Shown: one piece after another, positions 1 to 5,810 of the stretch
Layout: the number at the start of each line of letters is the position of its first letter
Position numbering within the stretch: position 1 is the first letter of the stretch
Assembly (NCBI GenBank): GCA_937864385.1
Contig: CALMJN010000314.1
Span: 1-10,847, forward strand
Direction of reading: 5' to 3'
DNA from: an uncultured Methanosarcinales archaeon
GTDB lineage: Archaea > Halobacteriota > Methanosarcinia > Methanotrichales > Methanotrichaceae
Length of the DNA: 10,847 nucleotides
Notes under the pieces: model-generated
What the model was told of the DNA's origin: nothing
Databases searched by the model: none
Seen by the model: the letters and a program-made list of their open reading frames with translations, nothing else
Position numbers and translations under genes: made by a program

Positions 1-1395
1 CGGGATTGGGCGATGACCATCTCCGGCGGCCATCGGCCGGATGGGGGGCTTTCCCGGTGGATCGCCGCTCCTCAACGGCGGCGGCTCCCTTCGCGGTGGG
101 GATGGTCTTCGGCCGGTTTTCGCCGGGGTTTCCGCAACGTCAAAGAGCGTTTTTTGGCCCCGCAGCTGCGCGCGCTCCCGGTCGCTGAAGATCTCGATTG
201 CGCCGTACTCGCCATCGAACCCGGGGCGGATGGTGAACCGCTTTTCACGCATGCGCCCGACGGCCTCCGCCAGAAGCGCAACGCCGGAGGTTGCGATGAG
301 CTCCGGCGCATGGTTTAGAAGAACGGGCAGCTCCGGCCCCAGCCGCTCCAGCACGGTTTGGTGCGCGCGGCAGACCGTTGCGGTTTTGGGGCCGGCTTGC
401 AGGATTTCGGATAGGATGTCCGTGAGCGGAATCAGGCTGTGGTAGAATGGTGCCGCGTCGGGCCTGTCCCCCTCCGGCCGGTCGGCCAGTTCTTCCACGC
501 GGGACAGGACACCGACCGTAACCGGCTTTCCGCAGGCCGGGCAGTTGCCGGCCAGCCGCTTCGTCTCTTTGGGCTCCAGGCAAACGCCGCAGCAGCGATG
601 ACCGTCAAGGTGATATTTGCCCTGCTCCGGGAAAAACTCGATAGTCCCCTTGAAGTTTACCGGGTCTCTCGTTTTCAGAGCATCGCGCAAGGAAATATAA
701 GACAGGTCGGCTTCGAAGAGGTTGGCTTCGCGGCCGACATTGCCCGGCGAGTGAGCGTCCGAGTTGGAGATGAGGCAAATGGAGTCCAGACTCGACACCC
801 TCCAGTTCATGGCCGGGTCCGAGGAGAGCCCGGTTTCGGCGGCAAACACATGGTGGCTCAAATCGCCGAAGCACTCGCCGATGGAGTCGAAGCCCGATTT
901 GGAGCCCAGCATGGAAAACCAGGGCGTCCATATATGCGCCGGGACGAGGAAGGCATCCGTGGAGGTTTCGAGCACGATTTCCAAAAGGTCGCGGGCGTCA
1001 AGTCCCAAAATAGGGCGCCCGTCGGAGGATACGTTCCCGATGGAGGCCAACCGGGCATTGAGCCGGCGCGCCGATTCGATGTCCGGCATAAATACGAGGT
1101 TGTGGTTCTTTCGGGTCCGGCCCTCTTTCTTGTAGATGTTGCTGATTTCCGTGACGAGGATAAAGCGGACGCGGCCCTGGCAGGCATGCGGCAGGGTGGC
1201 TTCGGCCCGGCGCTCCCATTCCGCTTTCAGTTTGAACAGACCCGGCTCAGCCTCCTCAAGCATCGCCTCGATTTCGGAGAACCACTCCGGATGCGTGAAA
1301 TCGCCGGTTCCAACCACATCGACCCCTTTAAGGCGACAGGCTTTGAAAAGATTTTCAAAGGTCGACTCTCGTGATGTAGCTCTGGAAAACTTAGA
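1..1395 (-). CDS. Endonuclease Q / PHP-domain DNA repair nuclease (TIGR00375 type), truncated at both ends
   Basis: The minus frame is open from about 1407 to the left edge, with no start codon where the protein should begin. It reads SKFSRATS, then [55 protein letters not shown], a four-cysteine zinc site (HRCCGVC ... CPACG) and a C-terminal stretch ending RGQKTLF. This is the order of the endonuclease Q family, which nicks DNA 5' of uracil, hypoxanthine or abasic sites using a metal-binding PHP domain. The first ~10 codons, including the first HxH metal motif of the family, are missing, and FloA sequence takes their place. After RGQKTLF (about base 140) a Pro/Arg-rich linker runs off the window. 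In several Desulfobacterota relatives, as I recall, such a linker leads into a UvrD-type helicase, so a fusion is possible but unseen. The high GC suggests a bacterial source. Confidence 0.88.
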
Positions 1396-1405
1396 GGGAG
1401 GTGGC
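1391..1405. other. Junction between truncated floA and truncated endonuclease Q gene
   Basis: FloA similarity ends at about 1403 (minus codons for DGIQVTA), while endonuclease Q similarity begins at about 1395 (SKFSRATS) in a different frame. Only about seven bases lie between. Neither gene's missing part is present, so two internal gene fragments have been joined. This could be a deletion in the source genome or an assembly or cloning artefact; the sequence alone does not decide. Confidence 0.7.
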
Positions 1406-1843
1406 CGTCACCTGGATGCCGTCCCGGGCCACCGCCGCCACCATGGGCGTGCTGATGACCTTGGGGTTGACGCTCATCTGCACCGCCTGGAGCACGTCGC
1501 GCCCCGCCAGGTCGATGCTGGCGGCGCGTTCGAAGGTCAGGGGGATACCCGCCTTGTCGGCCGAGATCAGGGCGACCACCACCGCATTGACGTTACCGCC
1601 GGCCAGGAAGTGCGCCTCGAGGAGATCCAACCCGAGATCCAGTCCGGCCTTGGTCGCGCTGATCAGGGGCTGGACGATAGCCCGTGGCGGCACCTGACGC
1701 AGGCGCATGCCGACCAGATCGCGGAACATGGCCACCCGCACGCCAGCGAAGTAGGCGGCAACCCAGAGCCCGATCGGCACGAAATAGGTGAACAGCAGCA
1801 GAAAGGCGATGCCGCCGACCAGCAGCATGATGATGAACGCCAA
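1391..1843 (-). CDS. floA: FloA flotillin-like membrane scaffold protein, N-terminal half only
   Basis: The 150 codons begin with a single hydrophobic membrane segment (about residues 3-25, including [12 protein letters not shown]). They continue with the strongly conserved FloA core: [60 protein letters not shown] and DGIQVTA. FloA proteins organise bacterial membrane microdomains and are usually a little over 300 residues. Here the match stops abruptly after DGIQVTA, two unrelated codons follow, and then TAA. Endonuclease Q sequence starts at that point in another frame. The coiled-coil/oligomerisation half is therefore lost. The start is uncertain: TTG at 1843 has a stop three codons upstream and sits about five bases from a likely sequence junction, so the true first codons may also be missing. 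ATG at 1828 is an alternative. The gene is GC-rich and bacterial in type, unlike the archaeal genes to its right. Confidence 0.85.
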   Translation of the reverse strand: MAFIIMLLVGGIAFLLLFTYFVPIGLWVAAYFAGVRVAMFRDLVGMRLRQVPPRAIVQPLISATKAGLDLGLDLLEAHFLAGGNVNAVVVALISADKAGIPLTFERAASIDLAGRDVLQAVQMSVNPKVISTPMVAAVARDGIQVTATSL

Positions 1844-1871
1844 GGACGATCAATAGTAATCTCCTCAGCAT
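1843..1871. other. Composition and gene-content junction (bacterial-like to archaeal-like) within a signal-peptide start
   Basis: On the minus strand an ATG at 1871 follows a GGAG box six bases upstream and reads MLRRLLLIV, a typical start of an exported archaeal protein. From about 1848 the sequence becomes GC-rich FloA sequence in another frame. A GATC lies exactly at 1848-1851, and to its right the DNA is clearly A/T-richer. I read this as the 5' end of an archaeal secreted-protein gene cut off by the FloA segment. The exact breakpoint is uncertain by several bases. Confidence 0.55.
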
Positions 1872-2053
1872 ATGATTCTCCATAGTAGATGGGTGGCATG
1901 TCTATCGGTCGAACATAAGACACAGGTTGTCGGTAAACGGGTGGTTGATATATGGCGGCTGGTAGCCGATTACATCTACCACTATCGCGTTGCTCATCTG
2001 TTCATCAATGACGAATAGAAGTATATGCTACCCAATAGTATCCAGAAATGGCA

Positions 2054-2062
2054 TATTTAAAT
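2054..2062 (+). promoter_or_regulatory. TATA box of the 2089 winged-helix gene
   Basis: TATTTAAAT is centred about 31 bases before the ATG at 2089. Archaeal transcription starts about 25 bases past the TATA centre, so the message would begin within a few bases of the start codon. There is no Shine-Dalgarno sequence before the ATG (it is preceded by catatatt), which fits a leaderless transcript. Confidence 0.5.
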
Positions 2063-2088
2063 AGAATGATCGTTGCCCATCATATATT

Positions 2089-2487
2089 ATGAATCAACCG
2101 ACAGTAGAATCATTATTTGGGGCCAATGCAGGTATTGTTTGGAAAACACTCAATCAGAATGGGCCGAGCAACCTTGCCCGCCTGGTGAAGTCTACATCCC
2201 TGAGCCGCGAAGAGGTCTTTGGTGCATTAGGCTGGCTTGGCCGTGAAGACAAGATCTTGGTGGAGCAGAAAGGTCGGGCAATGGTCTTTTCGTTACGGGA
2301 TGAAGAAGTGCGTCTGGTCGTCCCCGAAGAGACTGCTGTTGAACCTGCATTAAAACGAAAGTCAAACCGTCGCAAGAGTAAGCAGCCAAAGAAGGCCAAG
2401 AAAGGTCGCTCGGTCAAAGCCCCCGCCAAGCAGACTGAAAGTCCGGCCAATCAAACCGATAGGATGGAGGAATTCCTGCTTCATTGA
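2089..2487 (+). CDS. Small winged-helix protein with lysine-rich tail (DUF2582-like)
   Basis: This is a 132-residue protein. Residues 8-75 look like a winged helix-turn-helix: GANAGIVWKTLNQNG, then SNLARLVKSTSLSREEVFGALGWLGREDKILVE, then a beta wing (RAMVFSLRDEEVRLVV). The pattern is that of the small archaeal/bacterial winged-helix family DUF2582. The family is presumed to bind DNA, but I know of no assigned role. Residues 88-110 form a strongly basic tail (KRKSNRRKSKQ, KKAKKGRS), consistent with nucleic-acid binding. The ATG is the first start in frame, and the TATA box placed for a leaderless message supports it. The gene converges on the next one, with 29 bases between their stops. Confidence 0.75.
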   Translation: MNQPTVESLFGANAGIVWKTLNQNGPSNLARLVKSTSLSREEVFGALGWLGREDKILVEQKGRAMVFSLRDEEVRLVVPEETAVEPALKRKSNRRKSKQPKKAKKGRSVKAPAKQTESPANQTDRMEEFLLH

Positions 2488-2516
2488 ATAAGAACGATGA
2501 CCGGAAGCGGGCAGTT

Positions 2517-2771
2517 CTAGCCTATCTCTTTCAGGGTCTTGCGTCCCAATTCGGTTACGAATACCTTGGAGATGGCATTGGGAAGCGTTAAGCTTGACGG
2601 ATAATCACTGATGAGAATATCCACATGCCCTGATTTCCTGAGCTTCATCAAACGGTCTCCCAGTTCGACTTCGTCCAGCTTCAAGACTTCATTGACTTTG
2701 ACCGGACTGATAAAACGCTTCAATGAGACAGTCTCAATAGCCTTCATGATATCAAGATCTATTGTGTCCAT
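2517..2771 (-). CDS. Small winged-helix-like protein of unknown function
   Basis: An 84-residue protein begins with ATG at 2771, preceded by GGTGAGG with GGTGA five bases before the start. That is a very good archaeal ribosome site, so I prefer this ATG to the TTG at 2801, which would add ten residues. The helix-rich sequence has ISPVKVNEVLKLDEVELGDRLMKLRKSGHVDIL at about residues 21-53, resembling a helix-turn-helix with a recognition helix, followed by a possible wing and a C-terminal ELGRKTLKEIG helix. Such small HTH proteins are common in methanogens and often unnamed. It is convergent with the 2089 gene, and its upstream side faces the structured segment at 2870-3250. Confidence 0.7.
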   Translation of the reverse strand: MDTIDLDIMKAIETVSLKRFISPVKVNEVLKLDEVELGDRLMKLRKSGHVDILISDYPSSLTLPNAISKVFVTELGRKTLKEIG

Positions 2772-2854
2772 TAACCTCACCAAATCATATATGCCATCCA
2801 ATCGGATTTAAATTCTTTCGCATTGCTACAGGAACAACCTGGAAAAGCATTCTT

Positions 2855-2859
2855 AAAAA
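2855..2859 (-). terminator. T-run after the structured segment
   Basis: Minus-strand TTTTT lies about ten bases after the outer stem of the structured segment. Archaeal RNA polymerase can stop at such U-tracts. A run of five is short, so this is suggestive only. Confidence 0.3.
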
Positions 2860-2869
2860 CAGTATAATC

Positions 2870-3250
2870 GAGTCTGGGCGGGCCAACGCCGATCCACAGC
2901 GCCCTCCGCAGAGGAGCCAATCATCGAAATGATGGCTTGACTCCCGCCCCAGCTCGACTCTATGCCGTGTGAGGCGGTACAGCACCGGACTATTACACGG
3001 TGTCCGTCTCACGGGAACCCGTAGCATCGCCAGATGCCGGGTCTGCAAGTTGCCTCTACATCAGCTTAGTGTCGCGTCCTGGGCTGGTGAATCCAGATCT
3101 CGCTTGAGGCTTTATTACTACGCCAATCACGGCGTGCATATCTTTGGCCTCACCATATCCGGCCTTCCTGTATGCTGTTTCAGGCAGCACTTCTCAGGTC
3201 CGAGGAATCCCGTGGCGCATCCACGGTAGGATGCGTCTATCGACCTCCCT
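2870..3250 (-). ncRNA. Candidate large structured noncoding RNA, family unknown
   Basis: No protein family is recognisable in any frame, but complementary arms are packed end to end. GAGTC 2870-2874 pairs with GACTC 2956-2960, and TGGGCGGG 2875-2882 with CCCGCCCCA 2943-2951. Inside these, AGCC and ATCAT (2915-2924) pair with ATGAT and GGCT (2929-2937) around a loop that reads TTCG on the minus strand. CGGAC 2986-2990 pairs with GTCCG 3002-3006. ACCCG plus GCATC (3017-3028) pair with GATGC plus CGGGT (3033-3042). GCCTC 3052-3056 pairs with GAGGC 3106-3110, ACGCC 3120-3124 with GGCGT 3131-3135, TGCTG 3173-3177 with CAGCA 3185-3189, CCGTGG 3210-3215 with CCACGG 3221-3226, and AGGTC 3196-3200 with GACCT 3242-3246. 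The minus strand is favoured by the TTCG loop and a T run just after the outer stem. The conserved boxes of RNase P or SRP RNA were not found. Boundaries are approximate. Confidence 0.5.
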
Positions 3251-3312
3251 GGGCCCAAGAACTCAGCCGAACTGCTCGATCTTCGTTCCTGCCAGCGCAA
3301 AACGCGGCCTTG

Positions 3313-3340
3313 TCATATAGGTATGATTAATACTTATAGT
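3313..3340 (-). promoter_or_regulatory. Possible promoter for the structured RNA
   Basis: This A/T-rich stretch contains ACTATAAGTA (3340-3331) and CCTATATGAC (about 3321-3312) on the minus strand. It lies 60-90 bases before the first strong stem at about 3246. Either could serve as a TATA box. It is a placement argument only, with no clear BRE. Confidence 0.3.
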
Positions 3341-3498
3341 TGGCGGTTGACCGCTGGCTGTGTACAAATGACATAGGACCATATTTGAGACCGCTTCAAA
3401 TTCGAGGCGTAGTTGGTTCTGGACCCAGGCTTACACATCAAGGTTGATTTCATTTCAGCGTGCATTGGCCGTCCAAGATTTTCAGAAGGGAAATTACC

Positions 3499-3651
3499 AT
3501 GGCCAAGAAAGAGATGAGAGACTTCACCCTGGCATTCACCGGCAAGAGGGTGCAGGTAGACAAGCCCGAGGGCGCGCCGGCCTGGATGGGAGACAAGGCA
3601 TGGAAGCAGCAGGTTAAAAAGGTGGGCATCGATAAGCTGGAAGAGGTCTGA
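3499..3651 (+). CDS. 50-residue conserved-looking small protein, function unknown
   Basis: ATG at 3499 follows a purine-rich AAGGGAAA. The in-frame ORF continues upstream, but with no ribosome site. The peptide is basic and soluble: MAKKEMRDFTLAFTGKR, then VDKPEGAPAWMGDKAW, then KQQVKKVGIDKLEEV. It has no cysteine, no membrane segment and no recognisable domain. Its codon use (AAG, GAG, CTG, GGC) matches the neighbouring genes, and the sequence is protein-like, so I accept it as a gene. It converges on the CDGSH gene, 27 bases away. The function cannot be stated. Confidence 0.6.
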   Translation: MAKKEMRDFTLAFTGKRVQVDKPEGAPAWMGDKAWKQQVKKVGIDKLEEV

Positions 3652-3678
3652 TGATCGCTTCGACGAAGTACAAGTATT

Positions 3679-4404
3679 TCAAATCTCATCCAAACCCCAC
3701 TTTTTCCGGAACTGAAGCTTCTCCTGGCTGTTCATCCAATGGCTTCCGTCACAGTAGGGCTTGTTCTCTGATTTTCCACAGCGGCAGAGGGTTACTCTGT
3801 TGCGGGATTCATACATACTTCCATCCGCGGACTCAATTGGAACCCCTCCGCGAACCCATATCGGGCCCTCACAGCCCTTCTGGCTGTCATTTACCAGCAC
3901 CAGGGAGGGCTCGAACTCCTTCTCAAAGGGCTTGCCCGTTTTCTTATCCCATAAAACCAGCCTGCCGGAGGGGCAGATCATGGCCTCTTCAATGGCTGTT
4001 CTCCGGGCCTCCGGATCATCTGATTTTTGTATGAGGTCCCTTATCCCGCCAGCTCGCAGGCAGAAACGGGAGTGATCGCAGAATTCATGTGCATCGGTTA
4101 ATTTCAGCTCAGAGCTTTCAAATGTCTCTGCCTTTTCGAGGTAGGGCTTCCTGCTGGCTGTTTCGCTTCCATTGAAACCTACCTGCCGGTGGGTACCATC
4201 GCAGAAAGGCTTTTTCTTGGATGAACCGCAACGACAGAGGGTATAGCTCTCTTGCAGAGGATACTCTTTCTCATCCATCAGCTCCATGGTATGGCCCGCC
4301 TCATCAGTTACTATAACCTGTTCATATAGAGGCAATGCCCCTGTTACCCGATATGGTCCATCTTTGATTATCTTGATCTTCTGCTCCTTCTTTTCAGCTG
4401 CCAT
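3679..4404 (-). CDS. Double CDGSH iron-sulfur protein with a central cysteine cluster
   Basis: The 241-residue protein carries two CDGSH (mitoNEET-type) sites. They are CRCGSSKKKPFCDGTH (C57, C59, C68, H72) and CRCGKSENKPYCDGSH (C207, C209, C218, H222). In this family the three Cys and one His hold a labile [2Fe-2S] cluster. Between them C109, C115 and C144 (EFCDHSRFC ... ICPSGRL), perhaps with C178, resemble the divergent 4Fe-4S domain often fused to CDGSH proteins. No signal or membrane segment is present, so it is probably cytosolic, acting in redox or iron-sulfur handling. The start is well fixed: GGTGAGGTGGAAGG lies immediately before the ATG at 4404. The mRNA leader may reach back to a TATA-like TATTTAAAT near 4604-4612. 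The exact partner and reaction are unknown. Confidence 0.9.
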   Translation of the reverse strand: MAAEKKEQKIKIIKDGPYRVTGALPLYEQVIVTDEAGHTMELMDEKEYPLQESYTLCRCGSSKKKPFCDGTHRQVGFNGSETASRKPYLEKAETFESSELKLTDAHEFCDHSRFCLRAGGIRDLIQKSDDPEARRTAIEEAMICPSGRLVLWDKKTGKPFEKEFEPSLVLVNDSQKGCEGPIWVRGGVPIESADGSMYESRNRVTLCRCGKSENKPYCDGSHWMNSQEKLQFRKKWGLDEI

Positions 4405-4519
4405 CCTTCCACCTCACCGCCAATGATTTCGCCCCCTGGACTCGTCTGCTGCCATCTCTGCTCAGGTCCTTCAAGCCGATTTGGCCTATCTTGAACCTGG
4501 TCACGAGAATGCCGGTCAT
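4394..4519 (-). CDS. Possible 41-residue leader peptide overlapping the CDGSH gene start
   Basis: On the minus strand ATG at 4519 reads MTGILVTRFKIGQIGLKDLS and on to a TGA at 4396-4394, overlapping the CDGSH start codon by several codons. Codon choice (CTG, AGC, AAG, GGC) is like real genes here. The in-frame codons just before the ATG also encode a hydrophobic run (VIISIAIYTL), but a stop precedes it. No Shine-Dalgarno sequence is visible. It could be a remnant of a membrane-protein tail, an upstream ORF, or chance. Confidence 0.22.
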   Translation of the reverse strand: MTGILVTRFKIGQIGLKDLSRDGSRRVQGAKSLAVRWKDGS

Positions 4520-4602
4520 TAAGGTGTAGATCGCTATGGAAATAATAACTTGTGCTCAGTCGGGCATTCAGTCCGGACTGTATAGTCCCAAAGCTTGGCA
4601 TT

Positions 4603-4612
4603 TAAATACTCA
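4603..4612 (-). promoter_or_regulatory. Possible TATA box upstream of the CDGSH gene
   Basis: Minus-strand TATTTAAATG lies in otherwise mixed sequence. Transcription would begin near 4580 and give a leader of about 175 bases before the CDGSH start, which contains the possible 41-residue ORF. It lies about 40 bases downstream of the stop of the 40-residue gene. Confidence 0.35.
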
Positions 4613-4653
4613 TGCGCTTCAAGAGGGCATGGTCAAAGCCAGAAGAAACAAAG

Positions 4654-4776
4654 TTAGTCTTCAGATGGTGGCAGGCTCTTGTCCTCCAAGTAACTTCTGT
4701 ATAGCTTCACTGCGGGCTTAAGGTCCTGCTTCCCGATCTCCAACATCCGGTTCACATCCAATCGCTTCTTGGACAT
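4654..4776 (-). CDS. 40-residue small protein, function unknown
   Basis: ATG at 4776 opens a 40-codon frame ending in TAA. The peptide begins MSKKRLDVNRMLEIGKQDLK, continues PAVKLYRSYLED and ends KSLPPSED. It is amphipathic, helix-prone and rich in charged residues, with the codon use of its neighbours, so it looks like a genuine micro-protein. No recognisable domain, cysteine or membrane segment is present. It lies 92 bases downstream of tRNA-Leu on the same strand and could be read from the ribosomal operon transcript. No strong Shine-Dalgarno sequence is seen (gatgcaag precedes the ATG). Confidence 0.45.
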   Translation of the reverse strand: MSKKRLDVNRMLEIGKQDLKPAVKLYRSYLEDKSLPPSED

Positions 4777-4868
4777 CTTGCATCATTCTTGAAGCGGCAC
4801 CCAAAAAGAATCCTATGACCAGTAGCAAAAATCCGTGGAAGTCAGTAAGCTAAAATCGATATCATTAG

Positions 4869-4953
4869 TGCGGGGGACGGGATTCGAACCCGCGAACGCC
4901 TGCGCGACAGGGCCCTCAACCCTGCTCCTTTGACCTGGCTTGGAAACCCCCGC
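4869..4953 (-). tRNA. tRNA-Leu, anticodon GAG
   Basis: The acceptor arms are GCGGGGG and CCCCCGC, with discriminator A at 4869. A three-pair D stem TCC/GGA encloses AAGCCAGGTCAAA. The anticodon stem CAGGG/CCCTG has loop TTGAGGG, giving anticodon GAG at 4917-4915. A 14-base variable arm and a T arm (GCGGG, TTCGAAT, CCCGT) complete a class II cloverleaf. The anticodon, long variable arm and A73 all indicate leucine, reading CUC/CUU. CCA is not encoded and no intron is present. It lies 58 bases after rpoD on the same strand. In haloarchaea a tRNA-Leu occupies the same place, ahead of the eL18-uL13-uS9 genes. Confidence 0.95.
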
Positions 4954-5011
4954 TCGAAATGGATTTTTGAACCGGCCGGGTTAAGACCGATTCGATTGGA
5001 TCTGCCTTGAC

Positions 5012-5806
5012 TTATGCCAGCTCGGCCAGCTTTGCGTCCAGGTCCTCTGCCCTCTTCTGGATCTCCTCAGAGGCCATGGCCACCAGATCTTTGGCCGCTA
5101 TGCTTCCGCAGCTCTCAATGGAGAGTATGAAGGAGTCCAAGACCGGGCTTAAGGTGATTGCTCCCGGCTCACAGGCATCAATGCAGAGCTTGCACAGAGA
5201 GCATTCCAGCGTATTTGTAGCTTTCGCTCTGCCATCCACTATCTCCAGGACCGCCCTGGGGCAGACCTCGACGCACCTGCCGCATCCATCGCATGACTGG
5301 GATACAGAGATATCGGGCAGATTCTTGTAGCCGCATAAAGTGCCAGCCTGCCATTTGGAGTGCTCCTTGCCTACATGCTTGGTGGCATAGCCCTCAATGA
5401 CCAGCTTCTCCCCTTCTCCAAGAACCACAATGGGGATCTTATCGAAGGCGGGCTTGACCAGGAGATCGGTGAAGACTATATCTTTGGAGTAAACCATGCC
5501 CGGTCCCTCCGCCGAGAGCATGAAATCCACCCGGCAGCCCGGACAGCCCACTCCGCCGCACTGGCAGTCCTCAGGCATGGAGAACTGGTCCAGCTCCTCC
5601 GCCTTCAGTGGAACCTCGCCCAGCCTCAAAGCGATCTGCTCATCAAAGAGCACCGAGGTGTTATCGTACAGGCTGATCTCGTCGATCGCCAGCACCGGCA
5701 CCTCGCTCATGCAGGCTCTGCGAATGCCGTTGGCAAATGCGGCAGTCACGCCGCTGAGGAGGAAGCGGATCCGATCCTCCTCCAGATGCAGCAATTCAAA
5801 TTTCAA
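5012..5806 (-). CDS. rpo3 (rpoD): DNA-directed RNA polymerase subunit D (Rpo3) with two-cluster ferredoxin domain
   Basis: The 264-residue protein is the archaeal homologue of bacterial alpha/eukaryotic Rpb3, which pairs with subunit L to nucleate RNA polymerase assembly. The dimerisation core shows NGIRRACMSEVPVLAIDEI (about 26-44) and LRLGEVPLKAE. Inserted at about 165-220 is a ferredoxin-like domain with two complete [4Fe-4S] motifs: C172, C175, C178, C182 (CDGCGRCVEVCP) and C202, C205, C208, C212 (CSLCKLCIDACE). A further group C81, C83, C88, C91 (CQCGGVGCPGC) precedes it. The frame continues upstream over uS11, but family length and N-terminus point to TTG at 5806 (MKFELLHLEEDRIRF). GGGTG lies seven bases before it, and uS11 stops four bases upstream, so translation is probably coupled. 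Clusters in subunit D are known in Methanosarcina to affect assembly. Confidence 0.95.
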   Translation of the reverse strand: MKFELLHLEEDRIRFLLSGVTAAFANGIRRACMSEVPVLAIDEISLYDNTSVLFDEQIALRLGEVPLKAEELDQFSMPEDCQCGGVGCPGCRVDFMLSAEGPGMVYSKDIVFTDLLVKPAFDKIPIVVLGEGEKLVIEGYATKHVGKEHSKWQAGTLCGYKNLPDISVSQSCDGCGRCVEVCPRAVLEIVDGRAKATNTLECSLCKLCIDACEPGAITLSPVLDSFILSIESCGSIAAKDLVAMASEEIQKRAEDLDAKLAELA

Positions 5807-5810
5807 ACTC

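Noticed and set aside
439..1374. 311-codon plus-strand ORF
   Set aside because: It lies opposite the endonuclease Q frame, which carries the family motifs; this is a GC-rich shadow without domain character.
2785..3229. ORFs over the structured segment (minus 2785-3048, plus 2969-3229)
   Set aside because: Rich in Arg, Cys, His and Ser, with no domain, ribosome site or continuity; the paired-arm structure explains the sequence better.
2870..3250. RNase P RNA or SRP RNA
   Set aside because: I looked on both strands for the GGAGGAAAGUCC and ACAGAAA boxes of RNase P and the GGAAGG/AGCAGC helix 8 boxes of SRP RNA and found no convincing match.
4536..4721. 61-codon plus-strand ORF
   Set aside because: It overlaps the better-supported 40-residue minus-strand gene and the TATA-like element, and has no ribosome site.
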